A stretch of DNA of 56,342 nt from a candidate division SR1 bacterium (GCA_026397395.1 JAPLUV010000013.1:1-56342); one strand, 5' to 3'. Numbered from the stretch's first letter, positions 1 through 11,126 are shown. Notes: a model not told the origin generated them from the sequence alone. Translations and numbers: made by a program.

Positions 1-239
1 CCCACCATTCTCTTACACGCTTGCTTAACTACGGCAAAAGCTTCTGGCAGAATATCGTCGAGGGTCTCCCCCTTAATAAGTCTGTCTTTGAATTCTGGTG
101 TCTTTGCCTTAATCTCGTCATCAGACAAAGATTCATACGAATCGTATCGTTCATTAATCTTCGTAACTATAGGCATCAGCTTAGTTATTTGCTTTTTATT
201 ATAATCTCAAGTAATAAGCTTCATGATTCCTTCAAACAT
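1..239 (-). CDS. secA: SecA preprotein translocase ATPase, N-terminus (partial)
   Basis: This is the first 79 codons of SecA, the ATPase motor of Sec protein export; the rest lies beyond the window. The ATG at 239 opens MFEGIMKLITG, followed by PIVTKINERYDS, LSDDEIKAKTPEFKDRL and GETLDDILPEAFAVVKQA, which match the conserved SecA start (family knowledge). Residue 11, in ITGDYNKK, is a TGA codon read as glycine, matching the Gly of the usual LFG(S/T)xNxR segment. A 27-bp sequence that also occurs upstream of guaB lies about 60 bp upstream of the start. Confidence 0.93.
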
Positions 240-300
240 TTTTTTCAAATCGTAATCGTATAAAAATTACCGCAAAAACGGGTAAAATATAGTATAGGAA

Positions 301-327
301 AATAGAGACAAAAAACAATGAAAAAAA
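301..327. repeat. 27-bp direct repeat, copy 1 (upstream of secA)
   Basis: The sequence AATAGAGACAAAAAACAATG plus seven A is identical to 3470-3496. On the minus strand copy 1 precedes secA and copy 2 precedes guaB. The flanks differ, so the shared block itself may be a regulatory site or a mobile remnant. The role is unknown. Confidence 0.6.
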
Positions 328-332
328 CATGT

Positions 333-369
333 AAAAAAAACTTCCCATGCGGTTAAGCACAGGAAGTTT
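333..369 (-). terminator. Rho-independent terminator of guaB-purA
   Basis: On the minus strand, just after the purA stop, the stem AAACTTCC/GGAAGTTT (362-369 with 338-345) is followed directly by a run of eight T. This is a standard intrinsic terminator shape. Confidence 0.8.
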
Positions 370-389
370 CTAGCTCAGTAAAAAAAGAG

Positions 390-1781
<1,392 letters not shown>

Positions 1782-1792
1782 TTAGTAATTTA

Positions 1793-3292
1793 TTATTTTT
1801 TTCCACTTGGCACATCAGGCAAGAATATGAGACTGTGTGGATGACTTTCAGCTATACCGGCACTAGTAATTTTACAAAAACGACATGCCCATAATTGATG
1901 TATCTTTTCACACCCAGTATATCCCATGCCCGCTCTTAATCCGCCAATAAAGTCATGAAGGACAGACGACAAAGGTCCTTTACATGGCACCAGAGCAGGG
2001 ACTCCCTCAGAAACGAGTTTATTTACATCATACACATCGTCCTGAAAATACCTACCTCCTCCTCCATGTTCCATCGCTTCTATCGAGCCCATACCTCTGT
2101 ATTTCTTGTATTTTCTGTTCTCGTAAATAATTGTTTCCCCAGGAGTTTCATCTGTACCTGCTGCGATAGACCCAATCATAACAGCAGATCCGCCAGCAAC
2201 CAATGCCTTGAGAACATCTCCTGAATAACGGATACCACCATCAGCTATAATGGGGATTCCACTACCAGCTAAAGCCCTTGCAACATCAAGAATTGCATAA
2301 AGTTGAGGAACACCAATACCAGCAATAATACGTGTTTTGCAAATAGATCCAGGACCTATGCCTACTTTTACTGCATCAGCACCTGCTTTTTTAAGAGCTT
2401 CTGCTGCTGCACCAGTAGCAATATTTCCAGCGACCAGATCTACATGAGGATATTTCGTCTTAATTTTTTTCAAAAGATCAATAATACCCTTCGAATGTCC
2501 ATGAGCACTATCTAAAACCAAAGCATCAACATCTGCAGAAACAAGAGCATCCACTCTTTCCATTGCATCCTTAGCAACGCCAACTGCAGCAGCACAAAGA
2601 AGTCTTCCTTTTGAATCTTTAGCCGCATTAGGATTGTTTTTTGCCTTTTCCAGATCTTTCAAAGTATAAAGACCAATAAGTTTACCAGTCGTATCAACGA
2701 ATGGCAACTTCTCAATCTTATGTTCAGAGAATAATTCTGATAATTCGGAAATACCTTTTTGTGTATTCACAACTATCAACTTATCCAATCCAGTCATGGT
2801 GTTTTTAACCAACTTATCTTGATGTGTTTCATGACGAACATCACGATTAGTTATAATTCCCATCAAAATACCGTCGTCTACTACAGGAATGCCTCCAATG
2901 TTATTTGATTTCATCAAATCAAGCACGTCTTTTACAGATTTACTTGATTCAATAGTAATTGGATCAAAAATCATTCCATAGTCTGAACGTTTGACCGCAC
3001 GTACTTCTGCAGCTTGTAGTTCGATTGTCATGTTTTTGTGAATAACTCCAATTCCTCCATAACGAGCCATTGCGATAGCCATAGGGCTTTCTGTAACCGT
3101 ATCCATAGCAGCCGTAACAAAGGGAATATTGAGAACTATATTCCTGGAGAATTGCGTGCCCAAGTTTGTATTCTTGGGTAAGATTTCAGAATACTTTGGC
3201 ACAACAAGTACGTCATCATATGCCAATGTCTGCTCCGGAATAAATTTGTTTTTTTTCGAGAAAGAATTCCCGAGACTTTTTTGTTTTTCCAT
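1793..3292 (-). CDS. guaB: IMP dehydrogenase
   Basis: The product is 499 residues and oxidises IMP to XMP with NAD, the committed step to GMP. The TIM-barrel start ([21 protein letters not shown]) is followed by a CBS pair (about residues 95-210, with GGIPVVDDG and KLPFVD) and then the catalytic barrel. GPGSICKTR carries the active-site Cys and [11 protein letters not shown] is the flap region. The C-terminus ends in a Cys-containing tail and TAA. It lies just upstream of purA. A TTGACA-type promoter sits about 130 bp before the start, leaving a long leader in which no known riboswitch was recognised. Confidence 0.97.
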   Translation of the reverse strand: MEKQKSLGNSFSKKNKFIPEQTLAYDDVLVVPKYSEILPKNTNLGTQFSRNIVLNIPFVTAAMDTVTESPMAIAMARYGGIGVIHKNMTIELQAAEVRAVKRSDYGMIFDPITIESSKSVKDVLDLMKSNNIGGIPVVDDGILMGIITNRDVRHETHQDKLVKNTMTGLDKLIVVNTQKGISELSELFSEHKIEKLPFVDTTGKLIGLYTLKDLEKAKNNPNAAKDSKGRLLCAAAVGVAKDAMERVDALVSADVDALVLDSAHGHSKGIIDLLKKIKTKYPHVDLVAGNIATGAAAEALKKAGADAVKVGIGPGSICKTRIIAGIGVPQLYAILDVARALAGSGIPIIADGGIRYSGDVLKALVAGGSAVMIGSIAAGTDETPGETIIYENRKYKKYRGMGSIEAMEHGGGGRYFQDDVYDVNKLVSEGVPALVPCKGPLSSVLHDFIGGLRAGMGYTGCEKIHQLWACRFCKITSAGIAESHPHSLIFLPDVPSGKK

Positions 3293-3421
3293 ACGCTTTT
3301 AAATTTGAATTTTGAATATTAATAATTATTTTTTGAAAAAAATTTTGTTTTTTACAACAAATTGAAAATGTTAAAGATCCTTAGTCTTTTGTTTTAAATT
3401 GTTATTTTTATTTTATTTACA

Positions 3422-3833
3422 TTAACAATAATGATATCTCGATAAATGTCAACTTACTTTAAAAAAAAGAATAGAGACAAAAAACAATGAAAAAAAAGAA
3501 GAAAAATACTCATAAAGAAGCGCCTTGATTTCAAAATATGGATAAGTAGTATACCTCCATACAAAGAAAAAAAAACTTATGAAAACAACGCGAATTTTAT
3601 CAGGGATGAGCCTGATTTTTTTATTATGGTTCGCTCCTAGTCGGACCAGAATGGTAAAAAAAGATGAGGAGATTGCACTGGTTATAGAACCAAGAGGCAT
3701 TCCTCCACAGACATGTTCGGAGCAAAAAAGAATCCCATTTCGGGCAATCCAAACTCCAATGGTAATCAGATCTCAGCGAGTTCCCAAAAACCAACCAACC
3801 AAAAAAGTATTATTTAAGAAGCGCACATTCTAA
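3422..3833. other. Unresolved stretch with opposing open frames
   Basis: Two frames overlap here. The plus frame 3579-3833 has an ATG and a signal-peptide-like start (MKTTRILSGMSLIFLLW), then a basic tail. The minus frame (about 3825 down to 3422, with one TGA read as Gly) is hydrophobic and looks like a membrane protein, but it lacks an ATG near its beginning and overlaps the guaB promoter. Neither was recognised. The minus frame matches the orientation of its neighbours and could be a decayed gene. The second copy of the 27-bp repeat (3470-3496) lies inside this stretch. Confidence 0.3.
3425..3452 (-). promoter_or_regulatory. Predicted promoter of guaB-purA
   Basis: Read on the minus strand, a perfect TTGACA (3452-3447) is followed by a 16-bp spacer and TATTGT (3430-3425). 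The roughly 130-nt leader to the guaB ATG is AT-rich and contains small inverted repeats. Confidence 0.55.
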
Positions 3834-3878
3834 TCACTGGATTTCAGTAAGAGAGAAGCGCTTTTTCATTTAAGAAAT

Positions 3879-4823
3879 TTATTTCTTTGTCTTAGATATT
3901 TTTTTTACAACCTCTCAACTCTCAACCTTCAACCTCTCAACTGAAATATTTTTTCCTCTCTGTAACAATCGCATCCATTTTTTTTCTCTTTGTAAGAAAT
4001 CCATATGTCCAGTATACATAATTTTCACTCAATAGCTTCAAGCCTTAAACTTTAAGCCTTCAGCCAACTGTTGAAAACAGTTTTCTATTTTTTCTAATTT
4101 ATGAAATCTAATCTTTTTGAAATTCAAAAATTTAGTAATAGTATTTTGATAATTAAAATAACCATAATTTAATGGTATCAAGGTATCTACCATTGCGTCT
4201 TTAAAATATTTAAGATCTTCTTTGACTACTCTATTGACCATCATACTCGAGAACGAAAACTTCGCAAGAAAATATTTTCGTAAAGGAACTTCTTTCGCCC
4301 ATCGAGAAAAAGGGAAATGGAATTTCCTAATCGATTTCTGGGTATCGGTGATTTTGTAAGTAGATCATAAATCGTGAAGCAACTTTTCTGCTACCTGCAG
4401 ATCAGCAAAATCACCTAGCAAACCAATCTTTCCCACCAATGAATAGGCAAAACATTCTTTCATTATATATTCTTGAAACAGAGGAAGAATTTTATTCTTG
4501 ATGTCATCCTGAGCATTAACGAAGGATATAAGTTTTTTATTATTTTTCTTAGACTCTTCATTTCACCTGCCTGCCGGTAGGCAAGGTTCAGAGTGACACA
4601 ATATCGCCAATTCGTAAAGAGGAGGCAAAATAATATAATCTACTCATTCTTTCGTTAAGCAATCAATTCACGACTGCACATTCAGTAAAGATTCTTCAAA
4701 TGTTTGGTCACCATAAAACTGATGCGATTGATCATAATACACAACATATTCATGATCATATTTCGTCAAGAATTTGAACAAAGTAAGCATATCATTACTG
4801 GAAGTAACTATTCCTATTTTCAT
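3879..4823 (-). CDS. Asp/Glu racemase-like protein (glutamate racemase family, tentative)
   Basis: The product is 314 residues when TGA is read as Gly (at least five TGA codons). The start MKIGIVTSSNDMLTLFKFL, then YVVYYDQSHQFYGDQTFEE, a GVDYIILPP strand, SLVGKIGLLGD and a late MYTGHMDFLQRE segment resemble the order of motifs in MurI-type racemases, but the canonical cysteines are not clearly in place, so substrate and activity are inferred only. A 20-bp palindromic repeat is read in frame (4566-4586, peptide CLPAGRG). Two word-like repeats are also in frame: TTCAAGCCTTAAACTTTAAG near 4034-4064, and CTCAACCTTCAAC words at 3909-3943, read as VERLKVESGEVV. The ATG overlaps the upstream gene by 10 bp. 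It ends in TAA. Confidence 0.6.
4566..4586. repeat. Palindromic repeat R1 inside a gene
   Basis: CCTGCCTGCCGGTAGGCAAGG belongs to the same palindrome family as 6539-6577, 23828-23847, 26901-26921, 32401-32420 and 44042-44079. Here it is read in frame within the racemase-like gene. The following TTCAGAGTGACA resembles one end of repeat family R2, suggesting R1 nested in an R2 remnant. Confidence 0.8.
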
Positions 4824-5395
4824 CAAATTTGTTGTTTAAAATAAATATATCCATTGAGCAAAGGAACTAATTCTTCAAATGTTTTAACCTGAGCAATCTT
4901 ATCTAATGTCTGAACTTGACCTGACATGAGAGAAGTAAGCCTCAGCACTTCTGCTGGTTGACCTGAACCAAGTGCAGCTAATTGAGCCAAGGACTTCGTC
5001 AATTGTAATTTATAAGGAGTAGTTTTTAGTGTAAAATAATCGACTGATTTTTTCAATAAGGTAAGTTCAAATGTTTTCATACTTTCAATAATATTGAGTC
5101 TCAAAGCTTGCAAGGTATCAATACTCAAAAGCTTTTCCTGTTTGACCTGAGTCCAATAGGTTACATCTTGTCACTTATTGATATATCATTGGAGCGTATA
5201 CAGTTCTCTCGCAGTCTGCCTCATCGTTTGCTCCATATAGAGTATGTATGATTGACACTTCGAACCATCTTTTGGACTGATAGAGACTTTAATAGCTTCT
5301 TGATTGATACGGCAAAAAAGTCTAGCTTCCATATATCAGAAGCTCACTGAGGGCAAACAGGCTAGCACCAAAACTATCAACACTATCTTTTTCAT
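4814..5395 (-). CDS. Small secreted protein, unknown function
   Basis: The product is 193 residues with a clear signal peptide: MKKIVLIVLVLACLPSVSFG, whose last Gly is TGA. The mature part is mostly helical and rich in Gln, Leu and Lys, with no recognised domain. Two Cys (in FCRIN and SKCQSY) could form a disulfide. Four or more TGA codons are read as Gly, including GG just before the TAG stop at 4816-4814. It overlaps the racemase-like gene by 10 bp, which suggests one transcript. Confidence 0.7.
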
Positions 5396-5444
5396 ATAAC
5401 GAATAATAGCAAAACAAAACAATATTACCATATTAATTTATGCT

Positions 5445-5525
5445 TGTCATTCCGAAGCAAAGCGAAGAATCCTACAAAAGATACAAGGAGATTTCTCACC
5501 CGAAGAGTTAGGTTCGAAATGACAA
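5445..5525. repeat. Inverted repeat R2 (GTCATTC...GAAATGACA)
   Basis: The left end TTGTCATTCCGAAGCAAAGC and right end GGTTCGAAATGACAA form a long imperfect inverted repeat between the secreted-protein gene and holA. Its family members lie at 32351-32449, 34239-34326 and 42016-42073. It has the size and layout of a REP/MITE-like element. Confidence 0.75.
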
Positions 5526-5527
5526 TA

Positions 5528-6517
5528 TTATACTTTTAACATTCTTTTGATTCCCAGCCAGAAATAGGTATCGGGATATTTTCATGATTTAATGCTATAA
5601 TCGAGCTCGACAAGCTTACTATAAAACACTTTCATATCAGCATTATGATCTTGCAATTGCTTGAGTTGTTTCAATGTCTTACTTATTTGCCAAGGATTAG
5701 CAGCCATGACGGCAGCAATTTCCTTAGAATCCTTAATGCCATTCGCCACCAAATCGACTATAAAGAGCGATAGTTTCAATGACCAGTATAACATGCCTGC
5801 GAAGGCATTTCGATCTTCACCATCTTCTTGTATTTTATCGATAATCTCGATCGCCTTCTTGGGATGTGTAAATAATGCATCCAAAAGACTAAATGCATTG
5901 GTTTCTACTTGTCAAAAAACAACCTTATCGATAAGTAATTGATCAACAGTTTTTATCTGTTTCACTTCACATCGTGTTTTGAGTTTTTCACATTCAAATC
6001 GTAGACGATACAGATCAGCTCCGACTTTAAACAAGAAATATTCTACCACATCATTGGGAATATAGATACCAGGTAATTGTGAAATAACGAAGTCTTTGAG
6101 CTGAGCTTCCTTATATTGATCATAAGATTTGACCATCGCATTTCTTTCGAGAAATTTATATAATTTCAATCTCTTATCTGGTTTACTACTTACGAAAACG
6201 AGCATACTTTCTTCAGGAATTTTTCCTTCCTTAGCCATCAGATCATCAGCAAATTTTTCTACATAATCTTGTTGTTCTTTGCTTGGTCTCTGCAATCATT
6301 CATAAGGGATACCACTAATGATAATCATCTTCTTGGTCACAAATAATCCTCCACCATACACAGCTTGCTTGATCATACCGACATCAAGATTTTCAAAATC
6401 AAAAGAAAAAATAGCTTCTGACCCAAATTTCTGGGCAAACCCTTCCTTTCGACGTAAGAGCTCCTTATCTAGCAGGAATCTTTCTTCTCCGGTAAATAAT
6501 ACAAGATTGCTTAACAT
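5528..6517 (-). CDS. holA: DNA polymerase III delta subunit
   Basis: The product is 329 residues; it is the clamp-loader subunit that opens the sliding clamp. The start MLSNLVLFTGEERFLLDKEL is typical of HolA, followed by the AAA+-like region (FSFDFENLD, GGLFVTKKMIIISGIPYEG) and the helical C-terminal domain (GADLYRLRFECEKLK, NAFSLLDALF, NPWQISKTLKQ). TGA codons join three segments that would otherwise be separate frames, for example PYE-Gly-LQRP and VVF-Gly-QVET. I chose the ATG at 6517 over an upstream in-frame TTG. It ends in TAA at 5530-5528, right beside repeat R2. Confidence 0.88.
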
Positions 6518-6538
6518 ACAAAACAAATTAAGAATGAA

Positions 6539-6577
6539 GCCTGCCTGCCATCCACGGCTGGTAAACCGGTAGGCAGG
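6539..6577. repeat. Palindromic repeat R1, long form
   Basis: GCCTGCCTGCC at the left and GGTAGGCAGG at the right enclose ATCCACGGCTGGTAAACC. The same long form occurs, inverted, at 44042-44079. The shorter 20-bp palindromes in the window look like the same element without the centre. Confidence 0.8.
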
Positions 6578-6699
6578 AATTAAGAATGTATAATTATTTA
6601 TTTTTCAAGATACATTCGAGAAATAACAGTATGTATTTCCCTACAAAATTCAACGAGAATACAAAAAGCAACTTATTGTAACAACAATATCTCGAAACA

Positions 6700-6866
6700 G
6701 TCCAAACACGATGATTTCGGCTGGAATACCGTACAACGACTAAACAAGCCTAAAGGCCGAACCAACATGGCGGATGGTGAGCCTGCCCCGGACCACCGGG
6801 GGCCAAGCCTTTTTTGCCTACTTTTTTTGGCGATGAAAAAAAGTAGGTCCCAGCGAAGCGCCAAAA
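6700..6866. repeat. ~150-bp structured repeat R3, copy A
   Basis: The stretch AGGCCGAACCAACATGGCGG (6753-6772) and the flanking ~120 bp recur nearly unchanged at 9948-10100. It holds two strong hairpins: CCCCGG/CCGGGG at about 6786-6801, and CCTACTTTTTTT/AAAAAAAGTAGG at about 6817-6847. It is GC-richer than its surroundings. A 63-codon minus frame here is spurious. It may be a structured RNA, a non-autonomous mobile element or both. The rest of 6518-6952 shows no gene. Confidence 0.75.
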
Positions 6867-6952
6867 AAAAACAAAAAAGAATAATTTACACATTGAGAAA
6901 AGACAAACAATCATTACAAGTACATAAATAATTTATATTCAGCCAAAAGATT

Positions 6953-8254
6953 ATGTTTCAAAAAATACACTCAACCACCAAAAGAACAAGTAAAACGAAG
7001 TTATTTTGGATGATTGAGGTATACCGAATCAATCCTCTTCGTTTCTTTCGAAAAAAATTCGGTATAAATAAAATCCTAGCAATTCCAGCAATTCGATTCA
7101 TTCGTTTGTATCAATACACGCTCTCTCCTGACAAAGGACTACCATCACTTCGACTCAAGGGCAGAGTCTGTATGCACATACCACATTGCAGTCAATATTC
7201 ACTGCAAGTCATGAAAAGATATGGGTTTTGGCCTGGAATTGGCTACGCTATGGATAGAGTGTTACATTGTACAGGAGGAATGCATAAAATCTACGATCCT
7301 GATCATTACAAAGTAGTATTCTTCTCTTGAGCGCCTATCGGCGTGCCTTTTTTGCAAGCATTAGCACAAGATAAAAGATTCGAAATTGTTTGAGTGGTAA
7401 GCCAATGAGATAAACCCGTCGGCAGATGAATGGAAATGGCAGAAAATATTATCAAAATTGAAGGGAAGAAAATACAAAAGTCTCAACCCTCAACATCTCA
7501 ACTCTCAACCTTTATTCAGACGCCAAGCAAACTCAATCCCGAGAAATCCGAAGAAGGACGTCAATTCGCCGAGCGACTCAAAGAAAAAAATCCAGATTTT
7601 TTAGTCGTGATAGCATATGGCAAAATTATTCCTCAAGCAATTTTGAACATTCCAACCATTGCACCAATCAATGTCCACGGATCCTTATTACCCAAATATC
7701 GCGGAGCCTCTCCTATCCAATCTTGTTTACTCAACAACGATAAAGAAACTGGCATTACTATAATGAAAATGGACGCTGAAATGGACACGGGAAATATGAT
7801 AGATAAATTATGATTTAAAATTGGTTTCGATCGAACCAGTAAAAATATTATAGAAAGATTTCAAACCTATGGACCAAAATTTCTCAATGACACCCTACGA
7901 AAATACGGTAAAAAAATGTTAGGAGAAGTCAAACAAGATGATAGTAAAGCAACGTATTGTAGCAAAATAGAAAAAGAATCCTGACTCATAGATCCACGAA
8001 AAGATAGCCTTCACGATATCTATTGTAAATACCGTGCGTATGCTCAACGACCAAAAATCTACTTCATGATAGAGGACAAAAGAGTAATCGTAGAAGAATT
8101 AAAACTCTATGAAAATATTTATATGAAAGAAAAAGACATTCCTCTGATGTATCAGAATAATTCACTCAATGAAAGTGTAGAGCATCTTTCTCTCAAACCA
8201 GAAGGCAAGAAAGCAATGGACCGAAAGGAATTTTTACATGGATACTTGAGATAG
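6953..8254 (+). CDS. YidD - methionyl-tRNA formyltransferase fusion
   Basis: One 433-residue frame joins two unrelated families. Residues ~35-117 are YidD, the membrane-protein insertion efficiency factor: IRLYQYTLSPDKG, CMHIPHCSQYS and YGFWPGIGYAMDRVLHC, ending IYDPDHY. Residues ~118-433 are Fmt, which formylates Met-tRNA: KVVFFSGAPIGVPFL, GVVSQGDKPVGRG, and INVHGSLLPKYRGASPIQ with the catalytic Asn/His, then Asp in AEMDTGNM. The C-terminal domain is short. No TAA or TAG separates the halves; the junction (TTC TTC TCT TGA GCG) uses TGA=Gly, and no good independent fmt start exists except an in-frame ATG at 7279, one base after AGGAGG. A CTCAACCCTCAAC-type repeat is translated in a Fmt loop (7480-7514). 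Confidence 0.85.
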
Positions 8255-8878
8255 ATGATCAAAGCAGTTTTTCGAGACTTCGATGGAACGATAGGAGATA
8301 CTTTGGACCTTATTATTGAAGCAGCTAACCAATTAGCCAAGAGATATCATCGAAAAGACATTCCTAACAAGGGAACATTCCGTACTCAAAGTATGAGAAC
8401 AATAATTCAAAGCATGTGAATTCATCGACGGCAAGTTCCTTTTTTTGTACGAAAAGTAAGAACATATATGCAATTGCACCAAAAAGGAATACAAACATTT
8501 CCAGGGATACAAGAAGTGCGAAATACCCTTTCCCAAAACTACATAACCTGAATCATCACTTCAAACAAAATTTCTACCGTCAAAGCATTTATCCACAACA
8601 ACGAATTTATCGAGAACAGTGAAGTATATAATTGCGGCATGTGGAATAAGGCCAGAAAAATAAAAAAAATGATGAAGAAATATCAGCTCAAAAATGATGA
8701 AGTAATTTATATAGGAGATGAAGTAAGAGACATTCATTCCTGCAAAAAATTGTGAATCAAGATAATTGCTGTCATTCGATGATATGACAATGAACAACTT
8801 CTTGAAGAAAACAAACCGGATAGCATCGTTCATACACCAAAAGAAATACCTCAAGCTATTAAACAATTAGAAAAATAA
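8255..8878 (+). CDS. HAD-superfamily hydrolase
   Basis: The product is 207 residues. Motif I DFDGT (Asp8 and Asp10, nucleophile and acid/base), motif II IITSN, the Lys-bearing WNKARKIKK and motif IV GDEVRD are present in order, as in phosphoglycolate phosphatase-type HAD enzymes. The substrate cannot be told from sequence. The ATG follows the yidD-fmt TAG directly (ATAGATG), so translation is probably coupled. At least four TGA codons are read as Gly (for example SMGIH, ITGIITS, KLGIK, IRGYD). It ends in TAA. Confidence 0.82.
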
Positions 8879-8930
8879 AATAAAACAAAATACGTAAGAC
8901 AAATCTTTTACTTATGTATAAAAAAGCATT

Positions 8931-9236
8931 ATGACAGAAGGAATTAAGGAGATTGGCTGAAGTTGCGATGACAGACCATACGGAATATTCGCAGATAAAG
9001 TTGTATATGACTTTCTTTGCGCTGAAAGAGTCATTAGAGGAAATTTTGACTTGGCTGGTGTGGTACATATAGGCGACGAAAATGGGGCAAATGCAAACAT
9101 TTTGTGGGCACTAGATGACTTTAGGTATCATTGCTCTTCATGTAAAGCTAACTGCATACAAGAACAGAAAGAACATATTATAGAACTTTTCCAAACAGGA
9201 AAATTACAAGGGACAATAGGATTACAAGAAAAATAA
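8931..9236 (+). CDS. Small cysteine-bearing protein, unknown function
   Basis: The product is 101 residues with one TGA (EIGGSCDD). HCSSCKANC near residues 70-78 could bind a metal, with another Cys at about 12 and 33. No family was recognised. A 12-bp inverted repeat, TTAAGGAGATTG (8944-8955) and CAATCTCCTTAA (9247-9258), brackets most of the gene. The stop codon lies inside a perfect 10-bp hairpin. Confidence 0.6.
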
Positions 9237-9246
9237 AATCCTATTG
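9214..9246 (+). terminator. Hairpin across the stop codon (possible terminator)
   Basis: CAATAGGATT (9214-9223) and AATCCTATTG (9237-9246) form a perfect 10-bp inverted repeat that includes the stop codon in its loop. No T-run follows directly, so it may stabilise the 3' end rather than terminate. Confidence 0.4.
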
Positions 9247-9311
9247 CAATCTCCTTAACGATATGTATAAATCGTATGTCCTAACGACACTTTATTTTTT
9301 ATCACATAGCA

Positions 9312-9875
9312 ATGCTATTTGATTTTCAAGCATTTATAGAAGAGCTTAGAGAAAAAGCTGAGAAGAAACAAATCGTAGAAAAATACGAGACACTTTTTGG
9401 TCCCATCACTGGTGACACCAAAGACCAGATATGGTATACAGAATACCTAAGCAAATTTGAACCAATGCCATACGCTGTACCAGAAGAACTCAAAAACGAC
9501 TTTGATCGAGGCTTATTGCAACAATTGGTCACAGGATCATTTAGTAGTGATTATGAACTAAAAAAAGAAGAATCCAAAAAAGATAAAGAACTCTACATTG
9601 CGGTCAAAAGTGGCGAACAAAGCGTAGTCAAAACCGTCTCAGAGTTACGATCATTCCAAATCTTGAGATTATATGAAATCTATATCGAAGAGCAGATGAA
9701 TCTTCATTCGCTCAAAGCTGAAGATGAGAATGAAAAGAATGCTATCGAACAAGAAAGAGAAATGAGAATCAAAAGATGGAACGCTGTCCTTTCCACAGCA
9801 GATAGAGAAGAACTCGCTGGCAAAGCAAAAGAAGAACAAGAATCCAAGCTCGGCGATTTGATGGGAAAATTGTAA
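9312..9875 (+). CDS. Hypothetical soluble helical protein
   Basis: The product is 187 residues with no TGA, highly charged (Glu/Lys-rich) and probably largely helical. The stretch from about 120 to 187 (RLYEIYIEEQMNLH, ENEKNAIEQEREMRIKRW, ELAGKAKEEQESKL) looks like a coiled coil. No family was recognised. It stands alone and is followed by a good terminator. Confidence 0.7.
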   Translation: MLFDFQAFIEELREKAEKKQIVEKYETLFGPITGDTKDQIWYTEYLSKFEPMPYAVPEELKNDFDRGLLQQLVTGSFSSDYELKKEESKKDKELYIAVKSGEQSVVKTVSELRSFQILRLYEIYIEEQMNLHSLKAEDENEKNAIEQEREMRIKRWNAVLSTADREELAGKAKEEQESKLGDLMGKL

Positions 9876-9901
9876 TATCGAGAATATATTTTCATTATGG
9901 A

Positions 9902-9927
9902 AAAACTCCGCGTAAGTGGAGTTTTTT
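9902..9927 (+). terminator. Rho-independent terminator
   Basis: The stem AAAACTCC/GGAGTTTT (9902-9909 and 9918-9925) has an 8-nt loop and a T-tract, 26 bp after the stop of the preceding gene. Confidence 0.85.
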
Positions 9928-9947
9928 ACTATTTTAAATAAATAGCA

Positions 9948-10100
9948 AACCAGACAAGATGGTTCCAGCTGGAAGACCATACGACGACTAAGCAAACTCA
10001 AAGGCCGAACCAACATGGCGGATGGTGAGCCTGCCCCGGACCACCGGGGGCCTAGCCTTTTTTGCCTACTTTTTTTGGCAATGAAAAAAAGTAAGTCCTA
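9948..10100. repeat. ~150-bp structured repeat R3, copy B
   Basis: From AGGCCGAACCAACATGGCGG onward this matches copy A (6700-6866) closely, including both hairpins. Upstream parts align with differences (TTCCAGCTGGAAGACC here, TTTCGGCTGGAATACC in copy A). Divergence is concentrated at the ends, and the hairpin core is conserved. Confidence 0.75.
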
Positions 10101-10148
10101 CGGAAACAAGAATAGATGGAGATTATATATCCGAAACAAAAACTATAC

Positions 10149-11021
10149 TTAGAAATTCAAGTATCCATTCAATAAGAAATCTGGTATCGGCTGCTTATAC
10201 ACGGCCTCTAAACCAAGTGTCTGATGATCATAGGTTCCTTGACTCTGGATATAATATTGTTGGGTAGGAAGCGCCTGAGGTCATGCCAAACAAAATGATA
10301 TTGGTTCTTGATGAGAATTGGAAATCATAAAGAAAAATCTATATGGAGAAATATCTTCTCTACTAATATCTGTAAGTGCTGAAATATTTCTAAAATATGT
10401 ATCAAATGATGTGAGAAAAGCTGGAAGTCCTCATTTGATATCTCCCGTTTGAAAAAATATTCCATTGTCTGCCAGGTCATTACCAGAAAGTACAACCATA
10501 CCAAAAGTTACTTGTGATAAGTTTGATGTTTGGATTTCTGCGGCTGCCAAAGCGCCATAAAGATTGGTGTATACAATACTCGTGGTGAATCCATCCGTCA
10601 AAGAACCAATAAAATTATCTTGGAACAAAGGTAGGATAAATGATTGTCATCCAGATACTACAAAAGGAAACTGACATGCTGTCACGGAAGAATCTATAGA
10701 CTGTGTTTGGAATTGCTGAGACAGATGAGTTGTCATTCACGAAAGACCAACAGACAGAGAGCATCTTCCCGCACAAATAAAATTCCCAGACAAAAACGAA
10801 GCGTCAGAAAAGGTTTGTTCAAATCCTATCCCACGATGTCCAAGCTCCGCAAGACTCAATTCTACTCACGCCTTCGCTAAATAATATGATTGATAATAAT
10901 TATACACAGTGGCAGATTGTTTCATCATAGACTGAACGAAATTCATTGCCAAAACACCCAAGAGCGAAGAAGCTAGAAGGACGAAGATAACTAGAATACT
11001 AATGTTTCACTTGGGTTTCAT
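10149..11021 (-). CDS. PilX-like type IV pilus minor pilin
   Basis: The product is 290 residues. The N-terminus MKPKGNISILVIFVLLASSL continues as a long hydrophobic helix and then YYLAKAGVELSLAEL, the PilX/PulK-type arrangement (Gly-hydrophobic start with a Glu-bearing helix after the membrane part). The Gly at position 5, the probable cleavage residue, is TGA. Several more TGA codons are needed downstream. It is the last gene of a four-gene pilin cluster on the minus strand. Its target or adhesive role is not visible. Confidence 0.72.
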
Positions 11022-11049
11022 ACAAAGCAATCAAACGATAAACGACATG

Positions 11050-11118
11050 AGTGTAGAGTGTAAAGTGTAGAGTAACTATAGAGTGTAAAGTGTAGAGTAA
11101 CTATAAACTATACACTAT
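11050..11118. repeat. Degenerate word repeat (GAGTGTAAAGTGTAGAGTAAC)
   Basis: Imperfect tandem words related to GTGTAGAGTGTAAAGTGTAGAG and its complement fill the gap between two pilin genes. Reverse-complement relatives occur at 33606-33645 (ACTCTAAACTATACACTATA). Confidence 0.7.
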
Positions 11119-11126
11119 ATTTTTTA

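Noticed and set aside
5440-5530. tRNA-like GGTTCGAAAT sequence
   Set aside because: It is the arm of an R2 inverted repeat; no acceptor, anticodon or D-arm pairing can be drawn.
6673-6864. 63-codon minus-strand frame, and its relatives at 9669-10016 and 27647-27862
   Set aside because: They are readings of the hairpin-rich R3 repeat rather than genes; Arg/Gly/Ser-rich translation comes from the GC-rich core.
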